A stretch of DNA of 64,000 nucleotides, from positions 115,876-179,875 of the forward strand of contig JAOTON010000403.1 in the NCBI GenBank assembly GCA_034440635.1. Reading direction: 5' to 3'. The notes beneath the pieces are model-generated. The model worked only from the letters and a program-made list of their open reading frames with translations, did no database searches and had not been told where the DNA came from. The translations under genes were made by a program, and so were the position numbers. Shown here piece by piece: positions 34,601 through 45,503 of this stretch (positions are counted from its first letter, which is position 1; every line of letters begins with the position of its first letter). This stretch comes from Lepas anatifera. Its lineage: Eukaryota > Arthropoda > Thecostraca > Lepadidae.

Positions 34601-37164
34601 TCCAGTACTGAAAAAAGGGCGGTCAATCATGAAATATAGGCACCCAATCACAAACAAGAGGGCAAGCAAAAATCGATGAAGGTGGTCCATGTTCAAGTGA
34701 GACGCCCAATGGTATGCCGGGGAAAGCTTACTCAAAATCAGGGGTGGCACAAAATAAAAAACGCCAGCTTCAAATAGTTTTTCCTTCGAGCTTTGGTCTA
34801 GCATTCACTGTTCGTATCCAAGGTGTCGCCAATTTTCGTTCGTCTTCGGCACCCGAAATCGGTGGAAGCGGCACTTGGGTCGTAAGTGAATGAAACAGTC
34901 GTTGTAAAGACAGTAACCAAAATGTTAAGAAATATTTACAAATATTCACTTTCCAGGTAATCACAGCAGCTTATAATTATATTGCGAGAAGTGTATAATG
35001 TAGATTATATATGACCGGTTCTTTACACAATGGGAACGCACGCTATGGGCAGGGGCGGCATTACGGATGGCGGGGAGACTATCAGTTTCAGTTATAAATG
35101 GGCCCATCATTATATTGTACGTGATCACTGTATGAGTGAATGTGCTGTGACTCCGGCTTCCTCCCAGGACGGACGTAGGTAAGGCTTAGACGCACGCCTG
35201 TTTTTGACACAAAGGTGCCATCTTTGGCAATCGTCTTTCACGAAACTGTCAGGAGCTGTTTGATTTATCTCGGTGAATTGGCATTGTACATTGTAGCCAA
35301 CCCTTCGGTAAGCATCCCGGCAGCGCTGAGTGATGGTCCCCTCCACCCCACCCACCGCGGAGCCATTGTACGGTTGGCTCCACTGTCGTGTCCGGCACGT
35401 ATCAGGACTAATAATAATTGTTGGGGCTTATCGACGCACCAACTGCCAGGGTCATATGGCGTCGCACGTATCAGGACTGTCGCCGGCGCACGTATCGGGT
35501 GACGACTTAGTATCAGCTGGCTAAAGCTTTTTGTTAGAGGGTTGAGTGATACCCTGACATGTTGTTGCTGTGGCCACCTTATTCAAACACTTGTGTTACC
35601 GCATAAGCATACCTTTTCATCCCTTCGTCGAAATTCGCCTCCACGGGCAATACGGGCGCATTGTGTTGAGAGTGAGGAAGTGTCATGGCTATTACGAGCC
35701 CTATCCCTCTCGCGCCCCGCACAGCGGTATTTCACGGCGGGCGTAATTGATGGATGATTGGGTGTACCCTCCTCTTTTGTTGAGGTCGGGCTGGCAGCGC
35801 TCCGTAGCCATGAGAGAAATCCGCAATGAACCAGAGTAAATACACCACTTCACGGGTAGACCCTAGGATCAATGCGTACACCAGAAAAGACGTGATCTGA
35901 AAATAAGTATTGAATTGAAGAGTAAAGCAATGTATTGTATCTTAATCTTAGAGGTCTCACCATCTATCCTAATCCCCTCCTATTAGCTTGTGAAATATAA
36001 TAGTTCTTTTTAGTAACGCCGACGCTCCATGACATAAGCGTTATACCAAGATGTTATTTCCCCGTGTTGATTCCTTACATTTTTATTCAAGGTATGGGCA
36101 GGAAGAAATTTGCTTTCCTCACTTTATGCGAGAGTGCCAGGGAATATGTGAGTTTTTAATACAATACCATTTTGGGAGGTGGGTGAACTCTGACCGTGAC
36201 TCGTGACTGTGATCAGTGCCTCAGGCAGTGGTGGAAGTATAGCTTAAGTCCCACTCCTGAAAGTAGCACGTTTCCATAGACTAACAGAGATTCTTCCAGG
36301 GCAGCCGCGTCAGGCTTTATCTCCAGAGTATTGACTTAGCTGCCCCCCCCCCCCCCCACCGTTCCGAACTTGGGGCCTGGGTCCGTCAGCACTATTCGGT
36401 GACAAGCAGGGGCGCAGCCAGAACTTCCGAATGGGAGGGGGGCACATCACCTTTGAGGGGCACGCCAGGAGTAAATGGTGGCTTTTAACGTAACCTAAAA
36501 AACTTACTATATCTTAAATTATATTAACTTTTGGGTACCTTTGGTACGAGAAAAATGCAAATCAAACATTGGTGGAGAAGGGAAGCTCGATTAAAACCTG
36601 AAAAAGAAAATTTCACCGCAATCTCATCAAAGTAGTCAAAACATGACTGTTTTGGATAGATTTAAGGACAAGTCAGCCAACTCATGGAAGTACTTAACAT
36701 CAGAGAAATCAGCGGAGCCTGCGATATCTCACTATGTGCAAGCTAAGATATATTGGAGTCGAAAATTCACTTGTTATGTCCACTGGTTTTGTCGTGACGA
36801 GTGAGCCCTGGTTGAACACGGATTAAGTTCCGCGGCTCCCTCAAGGGGTGTAGGAGGAGGAGTGGCAAAGTGGCATTGGACCATTTTTGCTGCCGGAATA
36901 ATTTGAGAGATATCTTTTAACGCGTTTATCAAGTTCAATATTTTCGAGGATCAGTCCCAGTTAGAGTAAAAAAGGTAAAGAGGCTGGTGGTTTTGTGGGG
37001 ATGGTGTGACAGGGCTGAAAATTGTGAAAAACTAGTTCTTCATTTAGATTAATTAGTAGAAATCCTGGTTTAGGGGACTGCTCTCTGAGCTCAGAGGCAC
37101 ATGCCTTTTTAGCACATCCCTCCCCAGAATCCATCAGTATAATTAGCAATTTACATAATCAGGG
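34601..37164. other. Intergenic, including a 15-C homopolymer
   Basis: No gene is recognised. C15 lies at 36343-36357. CAGGGGCGCAGCCAG near 36,411 resembles one end of the GGGGCGTAGCCA MITE, without a partner. Confidence 0.4.
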
Positions 37165-37350
37165 GTGCTTAGGCAGCACCCCGACCAGCTCGGGGACCAT
37201 ATCAACTCGGGGGTACCAGATCAAGTCAGGGGCACTTAATCAGGCCAGGAGCCCCATACCAGCCCAGGGGCCCTCATCAGCCTCAGTGTGACCAGCTAAG
37301 CTCAGGGCCCTAGAGCTGCTGATGAAATTCCTCAACTCAAGAGGCCCAGA
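37165..37350 (+). repeat. AGCTCAGGGGCCC minisatellite, locus 3
   Basis: Degenerate units such as ACCAGCTCGGGGACC, ATCAAGTCAGGGGC and ACCAGCCCAGGGGCCC directly abut the TTAA-type element at 37,360. Confidence 0.65.
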
Positions 37351-37359
37351 TCAGCTTCA

Positions 37360-38136
37360 AGGGAGATACGCAAAAAAATTATTGGTTAGATCAAAAGGTC
37401 ACAAAAAGTTGTTTCAGAAGTCCCATTATCATTTTTGCGAATTCGACTTGCAAATGTCTTAAAGTTTCTCTCAAAGTCAACATTTCTAGACGACTTTACC
37501 GGTACACCTCTTATCGATGTAAATGACCTACCCCCGGCTACGGCTATCAATTTCTCTAAGAAACCGGTCCCATTTTTCCTAAGCAGTGACATGAAAGTTT
37601 AAAACTATTAAATAAAAAGTTATTTTAAAAAAGTTACAGCCAAAAATAATATTAAAACAAAAATATAGGACTTTTAAGAAATCACAATTGACCGATCAGA
37701 ACGTACAGTCACCTCATAGGGGGTCACGTGACCTTTCTGACGCAAAAGTTTCGTCATCTTGGGGTAGAAGCAGAAAACGACTCAAGACCCGAGGTACGAA
37801 ACGGCTGAAGACGTGAGTAATTATGTTTTTTCCGTTTTTTAGGGCGTATTAATTCATTTTGTATTTTCAAAGACTTTTTAAAGTTAATTCAAATACCAAT
37901 ACATGAGAATATACATTTTTATTACAAAAAAACATTACTTTTTAACTTCAGATAGTTTTCGAAAAGTAAGTGATGGGTGAAGGTTTTAGCATTTTATCGG
38001 GATTATTAACCTATTTCGATAATAAGTGAGTGGCCTCCCAAAATTTTGCCGAAGATACAAAAATAATTGACAGTTTCGTAATCCGGATTTTTCAAATAGC
38101 AAGAAACCACAATAATATTTTTTTGCGTATCTCCCT
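37360..38136 (-). mobile_element. TTAA element family B, complete copy (777 bp)
   Basis: The ends AGGGAGATACGCAAAAAAAT are perfect inverted repeats for 20 bases, with TTCA on the left (a decayed TTAA) and TTAA at 38137-38140. A 68-codon minus frame (37,592-37,386) contains SIRGVPVKSSRNVDFERNF and ends SETTFCDLLI. It has cognates in the other two copies, so it may be a relic of a coding region. Confidence 0.85.
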
Positions 38137-38140
38137 TTAA

Positions 38141-39328
38141 AGGGCACAAAATAGGTACTAGCTCAGGGGGCACCAATGTGTGGTGGTCCTGGATGGCTTA
38201 ACGCTGGCACAGCAATACAAGCCCCGTACAAAGCCTATCAGAGACCCAAAGTAGAAGGGAGTACTGACCTCCCCAATCTCCTGGGGTCTCCAACCAATGG
38301 CTAGGGAGGGGTAAGTCAGCGGCTTCATCAGCAGGACCGTCCACGGAATAGGTGTTATATAGCAACTGGGGCACAGTTCTATATCCTTTTATTGAGCGTC
38401 CTTTTTTCCTTAACATTTCTTAGATTTTAGAATACAATCCAGATATATTGCTTGAGATCCTAGACCCAAACACTATTTTCGAAAATTATACGTCTCGGAA
38501 CAAATGTATCTACGCCCATTTCGTACAAAAAAAGAAATTCAAACATGTCGATCTGGAACCAATACTGAAAGAAAGGAGGCAAAAATTAATCTAGTTGTAT
38601 CATCGATAAGAGCAAATCAAACAGGGAACTTGGCACTTCAGCTAGTTTTAAATATATAGGCGTAACCCCAATAACTACCTTCCTAACTATTCTGAAATAA
38701 ATAACTTTTCGTTTTTAACATTTCGTGGGAAAACTAGACAAACAAGGGCAATGACAGGAATTGATGAACATAATCCCAAAAATAAAAAGAAGTATGACAA
38801 GTTGAAAATAACAACAGGGCGAGCCAAGGCGATAGATATCTCGGGTGCCTATTTTCTTGGTAATTTGCTCACCTACAACATAGCAAGGGCGATAAAGAAC
38901 TGTGGTGAATTCAACAGGATCTGTCCGCGGAATATACGTTATATCCGGGACGCACTCCCATATCCCTTGTATTTTAATTAATTTTTCTTTTCATTTTCTT
39001 GGAAATTTCCTGATTAAAGAGTTCGTGAATTCGACACCGGGAAAGAATTGGTAATCATTTCCCGCAGAGTATCATTTATTCGTGCTCAAAACGACTGACA
39101 TTCAATAACTTTAAGTCTGATTACCAGAGTGAATTGAGGTAGTCAGGTTTAATATCATGCACACCGTCTCCTTTCATCGTCTTCATCACTTCACGTTCAT
39201 TACGACGGCGCTTGAAAAGCCACCATATGTGTGAAAGTGTTCGAACTAATACACAGCAGTATTTAATTTCCCGAAATGTGCCATAAAGCTGTTATTTTAG
39301 CCACGCTGCAAATTTCCATATACGTAAT
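38141..39328. other. Intergenic, nothing recognised
   Basis: AT-rich. No gene or clear repeat. Confidence 0.4.
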
Positions 39329-39626
39329 TTAACCCACGCCCCACCAGTGGTCCGGCGCCAACTTCGCCCGACCGGGGGCCATTGATGCCCTCCTGTAACT
39401 CCGAATATATGGGGGTTAACGCAAATCTGCAAAGTGCACTGAAAAGCTCGTGTAAATCCAGTAAGAAAATACTTCGCATGTTTAAGCGCTCCAGGCCAAA
39501 TGTTTGACCTCCAGAGGCCAAGTTAGGTCACGATAGGCCATTTCCACTAAAATATACAATGCTTAAGCAGACTAGGCACAGCTCTCATGCCGTTAGAGTC
39601 ATTGCAATCTAGTAAAGTAAATTTAA

Positions 39627-40703
39627 AGGGAGATACGCGAAAAATTATGATTGTGGTTTCTTGCTAGTTGAAAAATCCTGATTAAGGAAACTGTCAATTA
39701 TTTTTAAATATTCGACACAATTTTGGGAGGCCACTCACTTATTATCGAAATAAGTTAACAGTTCCGATAAAATGCTGAAACCTTCACCCATCATTTATTT
39801 TTCGAAAACTATTTAAAGTTGAAAAGTAATGTTTTCTTGTAATACAAATGTCTCTCCTGTATTTGTATGTGAATTAATTTTACAAAGCCTTTACAAACTA
39901 AAAAATGAATTAGTTTGCCCTAGAAACGGAAAAAATACAATTACCTACTCAAATCTTCAGCCATTTCGTACCTCGGGTCTTGAGTCGTTTTCTGCTTCAG
40001 CCCCAGAATGACGAAACTTTTGCCTCAGATAGGTTGCGTGACCCCGGTATGAGAATCCTAGGCTTCTCATTGGTTAATTTTTATTTCTTTTAAGCCCTAT
40101 ATTTCTGTTTCAAAAGGGGTTTGGAATGTTTTTTCTTAAGTAATTTTTTTCTATAGTAGTCTAAACTTCTACATCACTAATTAGGATAGATATAACCTAA
40201 TTCTTAGAGAAATTGATAGCCTTAGCCGTGGATACGTCACATTAACTGATAAGAGGTGTAACGATAAAGTCGTCTAGAAATGTTGACTTTGAAAGGAATT
40301 TTAAGGCATTTGCAGGCCGAATTCGTAAAAATTGGAATAGGACTTCTGAAACAACTTTTTGTGACCTTTTGATCTAGCCAATCAGGGGCCAAAAAAGTGT
40401 TCAGATTGTCACCATTAAAAATGCCAAACCATAAATGTGTCACCAGCCCAGGCTGCAAAATGTGGCACGTTTTGAGTTATTGGGATACCAAGGGATACTC
40501 CTGGACCATCTTAGTTGTTGAAAAACATTGCGAGTTTAAATTGCATGTGCAAATTTTGGCTATTTGTTCCGTTATTCGTCTGGAGCAAACATATCAGCTA
40601 ATTTTTGTCACCTTGTCCACCTTGGGCTGTCACCATTTAGAATGCCAAAATGGTCAGTTTTTCGACCCCTGTAGCCAATAAATTTGTTTTCGCGTATCTC
40701 CAT
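39627..40703 (+). mobile_element. TTAA element family B, inserted in family A, itself interrupted
   Basis: It is flanked by perfect TTAA duplications (39623-39626 and 40704-40707). Ends are AGGGAGATACGCGAAAAA and, reversed, ATGGAGATACGCGAAAAC. It is in the opposite orientation to the 37,360 copy. Without the 297 bp of hAT-like insert plus target duplication it would be 780 bp, agreeing with the 777-bp copy. Confidence 0.9.
40383..40671. mobile_element. hAT-like MITE, 289 bp, with perfect 8-bp TSD
   Basis: TAGCCAAT flanks both sides (40375-40382 and 40672-40679). Ends are CAGGGGCCAAAAAAGTG and, reversed, CAGGGGTCGAAAAACTG (13 of 17). The 8-bp duplication and CAGGG ends are hallmarks of hAT elements. 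It is the innermost layer of a three-level nest. A 94-codon frame across it (40,397-40,681) starts MFRLSPLKMPNHKCV, but I see no domain. Confidence 0.9.
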
Positions 40704-40856
40704 TTAATGGGAAAATGTCATAATTTTCTCCGCTATGTGAAACATAATGACATTCTGATAGTGGTTTGACCCCCTGAGGCTACCTCGTGACCTAATATGA
40801 CATGAGATCATAAGACTTTTACAATGACGTTTATTTTAGCGCTCTAGCTTGACACA

Positions 40857-41303
40857 ACTGACCTTATCAGAACAGGTTTCAAGACAACATGACGAGTACA
40901 GACAAAAGCGAAAGAAAAGGACAAAACAAATACGATCCAAAGACAGAAAATGTGAAGTTTTGCCTTTACCACAAGGTCAGAGGCTAATACGGACCCAATT
41001 CGAAGAGTCTTAGCGGAAATAACATACATTCCTAGCTAGATGTAATGGATTCAATGCCTCCACGCCCTCTATCTCCTCCCAGACGACTCTCATGACGAAT
41101 TCGGTCATGTGCGGCTGGCTTTCACACGTAGGTAAAAATGGCCAGAATAATTCCATAATCCTAAGGCAGTTATCCTGGCAGAGCTAAAACAGCCGGCTTC
41201 CCCTCTAGCGGCCAGTTTCTGAACTAGCGTCTCGGTTGCTCAGCTGCTTCGGTATCCTGCCACCAGGTGGCTAGCCCCGCTAGTGTCAAGGCCAATGAGC
41301 GTT
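40857..41303. other. Right end region of the 16.4-kb segment
   Basis: No gene is recognised. CTCTAGCGGCCAG and GCCACCAGGTGGC words occur. Confidence 0.4.
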
Positions 41304-41316
41304 TCGTTACCTAACG

Positions 41317-41442
41317 TTTAGCTTTTTTCTTCTGAAATATCGAGTTCCGAGGCAGATGATATATGGAGTACCGGGTTTTCCGACTTGCTTTACAACTTGG
41401 CTATCTCAGTTAAAATCACGTTATGAAAGTGCCACATTCCCT
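41317..41442 (+). mobile_element. TTAA MITE family C, right portion of the split copy
   Basis: It resumes at TTTAG, the next bases of the family sequence, and runs to the TIR AAGTGCCACATTCCCT followed by TTAA (41443-41446). Together with 24,601-24,924 it makes a complete MITE. Confidence 0.8.
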
Positions 41443-41701
41443 TTAAGTTCGTCTTGGTCGGGCCTCTGCTATGGACTTTCTTGATTCGATTAAATTATTC
41501 TATGAAACGCTGCCTCTGAAGAAACATTAGGCTCTGAACGTGATACCTAATAATCCGACTCCGATAATCAGGTTGAAAACACGAGAATGTGTGAACGTTT
41601 TCATTTCCCAACTTCTGGTGTCGTGACTTGGCTCTGACGCGCAACTTCCTTGCCGCCGCGGCTTCAGCAAGTTCCATAAAGTTAGCGACGGATCGCATTA
41701 G

Positions 41702-43470
41702 GATTCAGCGACGGATTAGCCCGAAATGGCGTTTCCTCCGATTTCGCTTAAATTCACACCATAGGCTCTTCAGGTCCCCAGCAACTCACCTCTAAAGTCA
41801 TTTTACGTCACATTCTCCTGTTAATCCGCTAGAGGTGAAAAAGTGAAATTCACGCGAAACGGCGTCTCCTCCGATTTCGCTCTAATTCACACCATAGACT
41901 CGTAGGGCCCTCAACAGCTCACCCCTAAAGTGATTTTCCGTCACATTCACCCGTTCACCCACTAGAGGAAAAAAGTGAAATTCATCCGAAACGGCGTCTT
42001 CAGCTTTTGCTTATTCAGCGACGGATTCGCCCGAAATGGCGTCTCCTGCGATTTTGCTCAAATTCATACCATAGGCTCATCGAGCCTCAAAAACTCACCC
42101 TTAAGTGATTTGACGTCACATTCATCCGTTTGTCTTCTAGAGGTGAAAAAGTGAAATTCACCCGAAACGGCGTCTCATCCGATTTCTCTCAAATTCACAC
42201 AATAGGCTCGTCCGATCCTCAGCAACTCACCCCTAAAGCGATTATACGTCTTATTCACCCCTTCACCCGCTAGAGGTGAAAAAGTGAAATTCGCCCGGAA
42301 CGGCGTCTCCTGTGATTTTGCTCAAATTCACACTATAAGCTTCCCGTTCCCTCAGAAACTCACCCCTAAAGTGATTGTACGTCACATTCACCCGTTCACC
42401 CGCTAGAGGTGAAAAAGTGAAATTCACCCGGAATGGCGTCTCCTGTGATTTTGCTCAAATTCACACCATAAGCTTCCCGTGCCCTCAGAAACACCCGTTC
42501 ACCCGTGGGATGTGAAAAATATGAAATTCACCCGAAACGGCCTCTTCAGCGAAGGAATCGCCCGAAATGACGTCTCCTGCAATTTAGCTCAGATTCGCAC
42601 CATAGTCTCCCCGGGCCCTCAGCAACTCACCCCTAACGTGATAATGCTTCACATTCACCCGTTCACGCGCTAAATGTGGAAAAGTGAAATTCACCCGAAA
42701 CGGTGAAGACGCCGTTTCATCCGTCGCTGAAGACGCCGTTTCCGGTGAATTTCACTTTTTCGGTCTAGCGGGTGAACGGGTGAATGTGACGCGTAAGCAC
42801 TTTAGGGGTGAGTTGCTGAGGGCCCGAGGAGCCTATTGTATGAATTTGAGTTAACTCGCAGGAGACGCCATATCGGGCGAATTCGTCACTGAATCCGTCG
42901 CTTAAGACGCCGTTTTGGGTGAATTTACGTTATCACTTCTAGCGGGTGAACTTGTGAATATGACGTATAATCACTTTAGGGGTGAGTTGCTGAGGGCCCG
43001 ACGAGCCTATGGTGTGAATTTGAGCGAAATCGGAGGAGACGCCGTTTCGGGTGAATTTCACCTTTCGCCTCTAGCGAATGAACGGATGAATGTGACGTAT
43101 AATCACTTTAGGAGTGAGCTGCTGAAGGCACGGAGAGCCTATGGTGTGATTTTGAGCGAAATCGGAGGGGATGCCGTTTCGGGTGAATTTCACTTTTTCA
43201 CCTCTAGCGGGTGAACAGATGAATATGACGTATAATCACGTTAGGGGTGAGCTGTTGAGGGTACGATGAGCCTATGGTGTGATTTTGAGCGAAATCGGAG
43301 GAGATGCCGTTTCGGGTGAATTTCACTTGTTCACCTCTAGCGAGTGAACGGGTAAATGTTACGGAAAATCACTTTAGGGGTGAGTTTCTGAAGGCGCGAC
43401 GAACCTATGGTGTGAATTTGAGCGAAATCAGTGGAGACGCGTTTCGTGTGAATTTTTCACCTATAGGTGA
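41702..43470. repeat. Palindromic satellite array, ~130-140-bp units
   Basis: From about 41,702 to 42,702 roughly seven units run one way (GTGAAATTCACCCGAAACGG, CTCACCCCTAAAGTGATT). From about 42,740 to 43,470 five or six units run the other way (CCGTTTCGGGTGAATTTCAC). The switch at 42,703-42,740 carries GAAGACGCCGTTTC twice. One strand of the right half is open for about two units (42,915-43,214) because the local period is 132 nt; I regard that as a by-product. Confidence 0.9.
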
Positions 43471-43477
43471 ATTTACA

Positions 43478-43639
43478 TCGATAAGAGGTGTACCGGTAAA
43501 TTCGTCTAGAAATGTTGGCTTTGATAGCAATTTTAAGGCATTTGCAGGCAGAATTCGCAAAAATGAGAATAGGACTTCTGAAACAACTCTTTGTGACCTT
43601 TTGATCTAGCGATTAAAAATTTGTTTTGCGTATCTCCCT
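43478..43639 (+). mobile_element. TTAA element family B, right-end fragment
   Basis: It matches the family from ACATCGATAAGAGGTGTACC to CGTATCTCCCT and TTAA (43640-43643), in the same orientation as the 39.6-kb copy. The frame ending SETTLCDLLI is kept. The rest of the element is replaced by the satellite array. Confidence 0.8.
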
Positions 43640-43909
43640 TTAAGCGTTAGGATTAAATTGCCATACAAAATTATTCATATATTCTAAAACTCCAATCCTA
43701 AAAAAATAAGTTATCTTACAAGATGAATTGAGTTAATGGATAATTTGACCCTGACCGCTTATTACGATATTAACTGAGTGATTCGAGCGAAACATATCAA
43801 ATACAAGATGACACATCAGCCTAAAATAAATAGGAAAACTTGCAGCCATTCTGCTGGTCTAGCATTACACGTACTAGTGCTAAAGGAGTAGTTATTTTTA
43901 GAACTTATA

Positions 43910-43912
<3 letters not shown>

Positions 43913-43954
<42 letters not shown>
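43913..43954. repeat. (TA)n microsatellite
   Basis: Uninterrupted TA dinucleotides over 42 bp. Confidence 0.95.
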
Positions 43955-43955
<1 letters not shown>

Positions 43956-44351
43956 CTCATTCAAGCGGATTCGTTGCTATTAAATATAGATAGCATTTGG
44001 CTGAAAAAGATTAAAAGTCTGTCACACAACGACTGGACTAGTTTTGCTGTTAGAGGTAGCCAGATTATCCTTATGTTAGAGGTAGCCAGATTATTGTTGT
44101 GACGACATCCAATTTTTCAGAATTCATTTTAAACGACATTTTTATGAAGCTCAATTTGAGATCTGGCTACACTATGACTGTGAGTTTGTGGTTTGACCTG
44201 CCTGTTTCTGATGAAGGGTCGTGCCTGAACATATAATCAAGATGTATTTTACATCCAAGAACCGATGATACAGGCCAATAAACACCTTGTAAACTTATAA
44301 TCATACTCTTCGAAACCTATCAATGTACCAACTTTTCTTTACCTAATTTTG

Positions 44352-44505
44352 CAGTGGCGGATGCAGGGGGGCTCGGGGCTTAAGCATCCCCCCAAATGTT
44401 TGAGTACCTATAGCTAATGCAAAGGTGGAGGCTGATCCAAGGTGATTGTGGGTGTTGCTCAAGCCCCTATGCTCCCCCCAATATTATGTCCTGGATCCTC
44501 CGCTG
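44352..44505. mobile_element. hAT-like MITE with CAGTGGCGGATCCAGG-type ends, 154 bp
   Basis: The left end CAGTGGCGGATGCAGG and, reversed, the right end CAGCGGAGGATCCAGG match at 13 of 16. Flanks TAATTTTG and TAATCTGA suggest a decayed 8-bp target duplication. Confidence 0.65.
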
Positions 44506-44699
44506 TAATCTGATATGGTATTTGCAGCTTATCCCAACTGCAGTGCAATGTGATAGTTACCCTATTTTTTCTCTTGTAACCTTATATTAGTTTGAGCAGC
44601 TTTCTTGTAAAAGTATAACACGCATCTCTATGCTACATATTTTCTCATTGTGTGCTTAATACCACTCCAACATCTTCCATTGCCTACATTTTCCATTAA

Positions 44700-44950
44700 G
44701 AACATTTTACGTAACGTGCTACGTACTTTTTCCGTTAGGAACATTTTACCATAAGTACTTTGTACCGTACGAACTCAATCTTTACGTACTTCTTTCACTG
44801 CAAAAATTTTGCGTCACGTACATTGTACCGTACGAAGTGTGATTTTTGCATTACGAACATTATATCCCACGTACATTAGCAAGACGTACTTTTGACATAC
44901 CTATATACTTTTAAGTACGTACTTAAGTGATACGAACTTCTTCCTTAGGT
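44700..44950. repeat. Cluster of TACGTAC/GTACG words
   Basis: About 250 bp with many copies of ACGTAC, GTACG and ACGAAC spaced irregularly every 15-25 bp. It may be a decayed tandem repeat. Confidence 0.45.
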
Positions 44951-45503
44951 ACTTTTGGCCGCAACGCTGTCTAAAATAATCACATTTCTGTCAAAGATTG
45001 TATGTGACCTAACAAGTCAAGTGCAATTACCTCATCCAATCCATATGCATATGTTAACCCTTCCGGCGCCGGAGCTCTTTTCGACTGGTATTAGCCCAAA
45101 GCCGGAATTGGGTGTTTTTCACTGTGTTGCCGTGCCCTTTGACCCGTCACTAATGACGGATCAGCGACAGCGCCTCTGCACGGGTAGTCCGTGGCCGTCC
45201 CTTCCATTCCAGGAAAGGCAGGGAGGGGGACGTCCGCTATGGAGGTAGACAGCGTGGCCAGTTAGAGCCGACCCCTAACAGCCACCGTCGTTGGCTCGGG
45301 CGGCTACCTCTGTCGTGGCTTCTGTCGTGGCCAAAAACTTCCGCTTCGATGTCATGGGAAACTCAGAAGAAAACAGCATCTCATAACCACCGTGTTAAGA
45401 GTGCAGATAACGAGAAAAAATGCGAATCGTTCCATTTAACCTCCGGCCCAGCGGGTCTCCGAGCCACATTAGCTCCAGTGGGGTGGGGGGGGTGTTCGAA
45501 CTT
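44951..45503. other. Non-coding, possible TTAACCC end
   Basis: TTAACCC at 45054-45060 is followed by the palindrome TCCGGCGCCGGA (45062-45073), resembling the left end of the hairpin elements. No partner end was found. A G-rich run lies at 45,480-45,492 just outside the right arm. Confidence 0.35.

Larger units (their letters stand above)
39333..40856 (-). mobile_element. TTAA hairpin element family A, reverse copy, interrupted
   Basis: After TTAA (39329-39332) it begins CCCACGCCCCACCAGTGG and follows the reverse complement of the right part of the 27.8-kb copy, with a decayed palindrome at 39374-39393. It is broken at 39,623-40,707 by a family B element. It resumes with TCCGCTATGTG...TCGTGACCTAATATGAC to about 40,856, where similarity ends. 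Confidence 0.75.
24925..41316. mobile_element. 16.4-kb segment inserted in a MITE, bounded by a 13-bp inverted repeat
   Basis: The left end CGTTAGGTAACGA (24925-24937) and right end TCGTTACCTAACG (41304-41316) are perfect inverted repeats, each nearly palindromic. They sit exactly where the family C MITE is split with no loss, apart from perhaps one extra T. No transposase, recombinase or long ORF is seen inside, and the content is nested repeats. It may be a giant non-autonomous element, a rearranged genomic block or an inversion product. Confidence 0.5.

Noticed and set aside
24925..41316. Maverick/Polinton or other giant virus-like transposon
   Set aside because: Size would fit, but no polymerase, integrase, capsid or ATPase frames are present and the termini are only 13 bp.
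42915..43609. Frames with repeated GEFHLSPLANERMNVTYNHFR-like text
   Set aside because: This is a by-product of a 132-nt local satellite period. The frame is lost where units change length.
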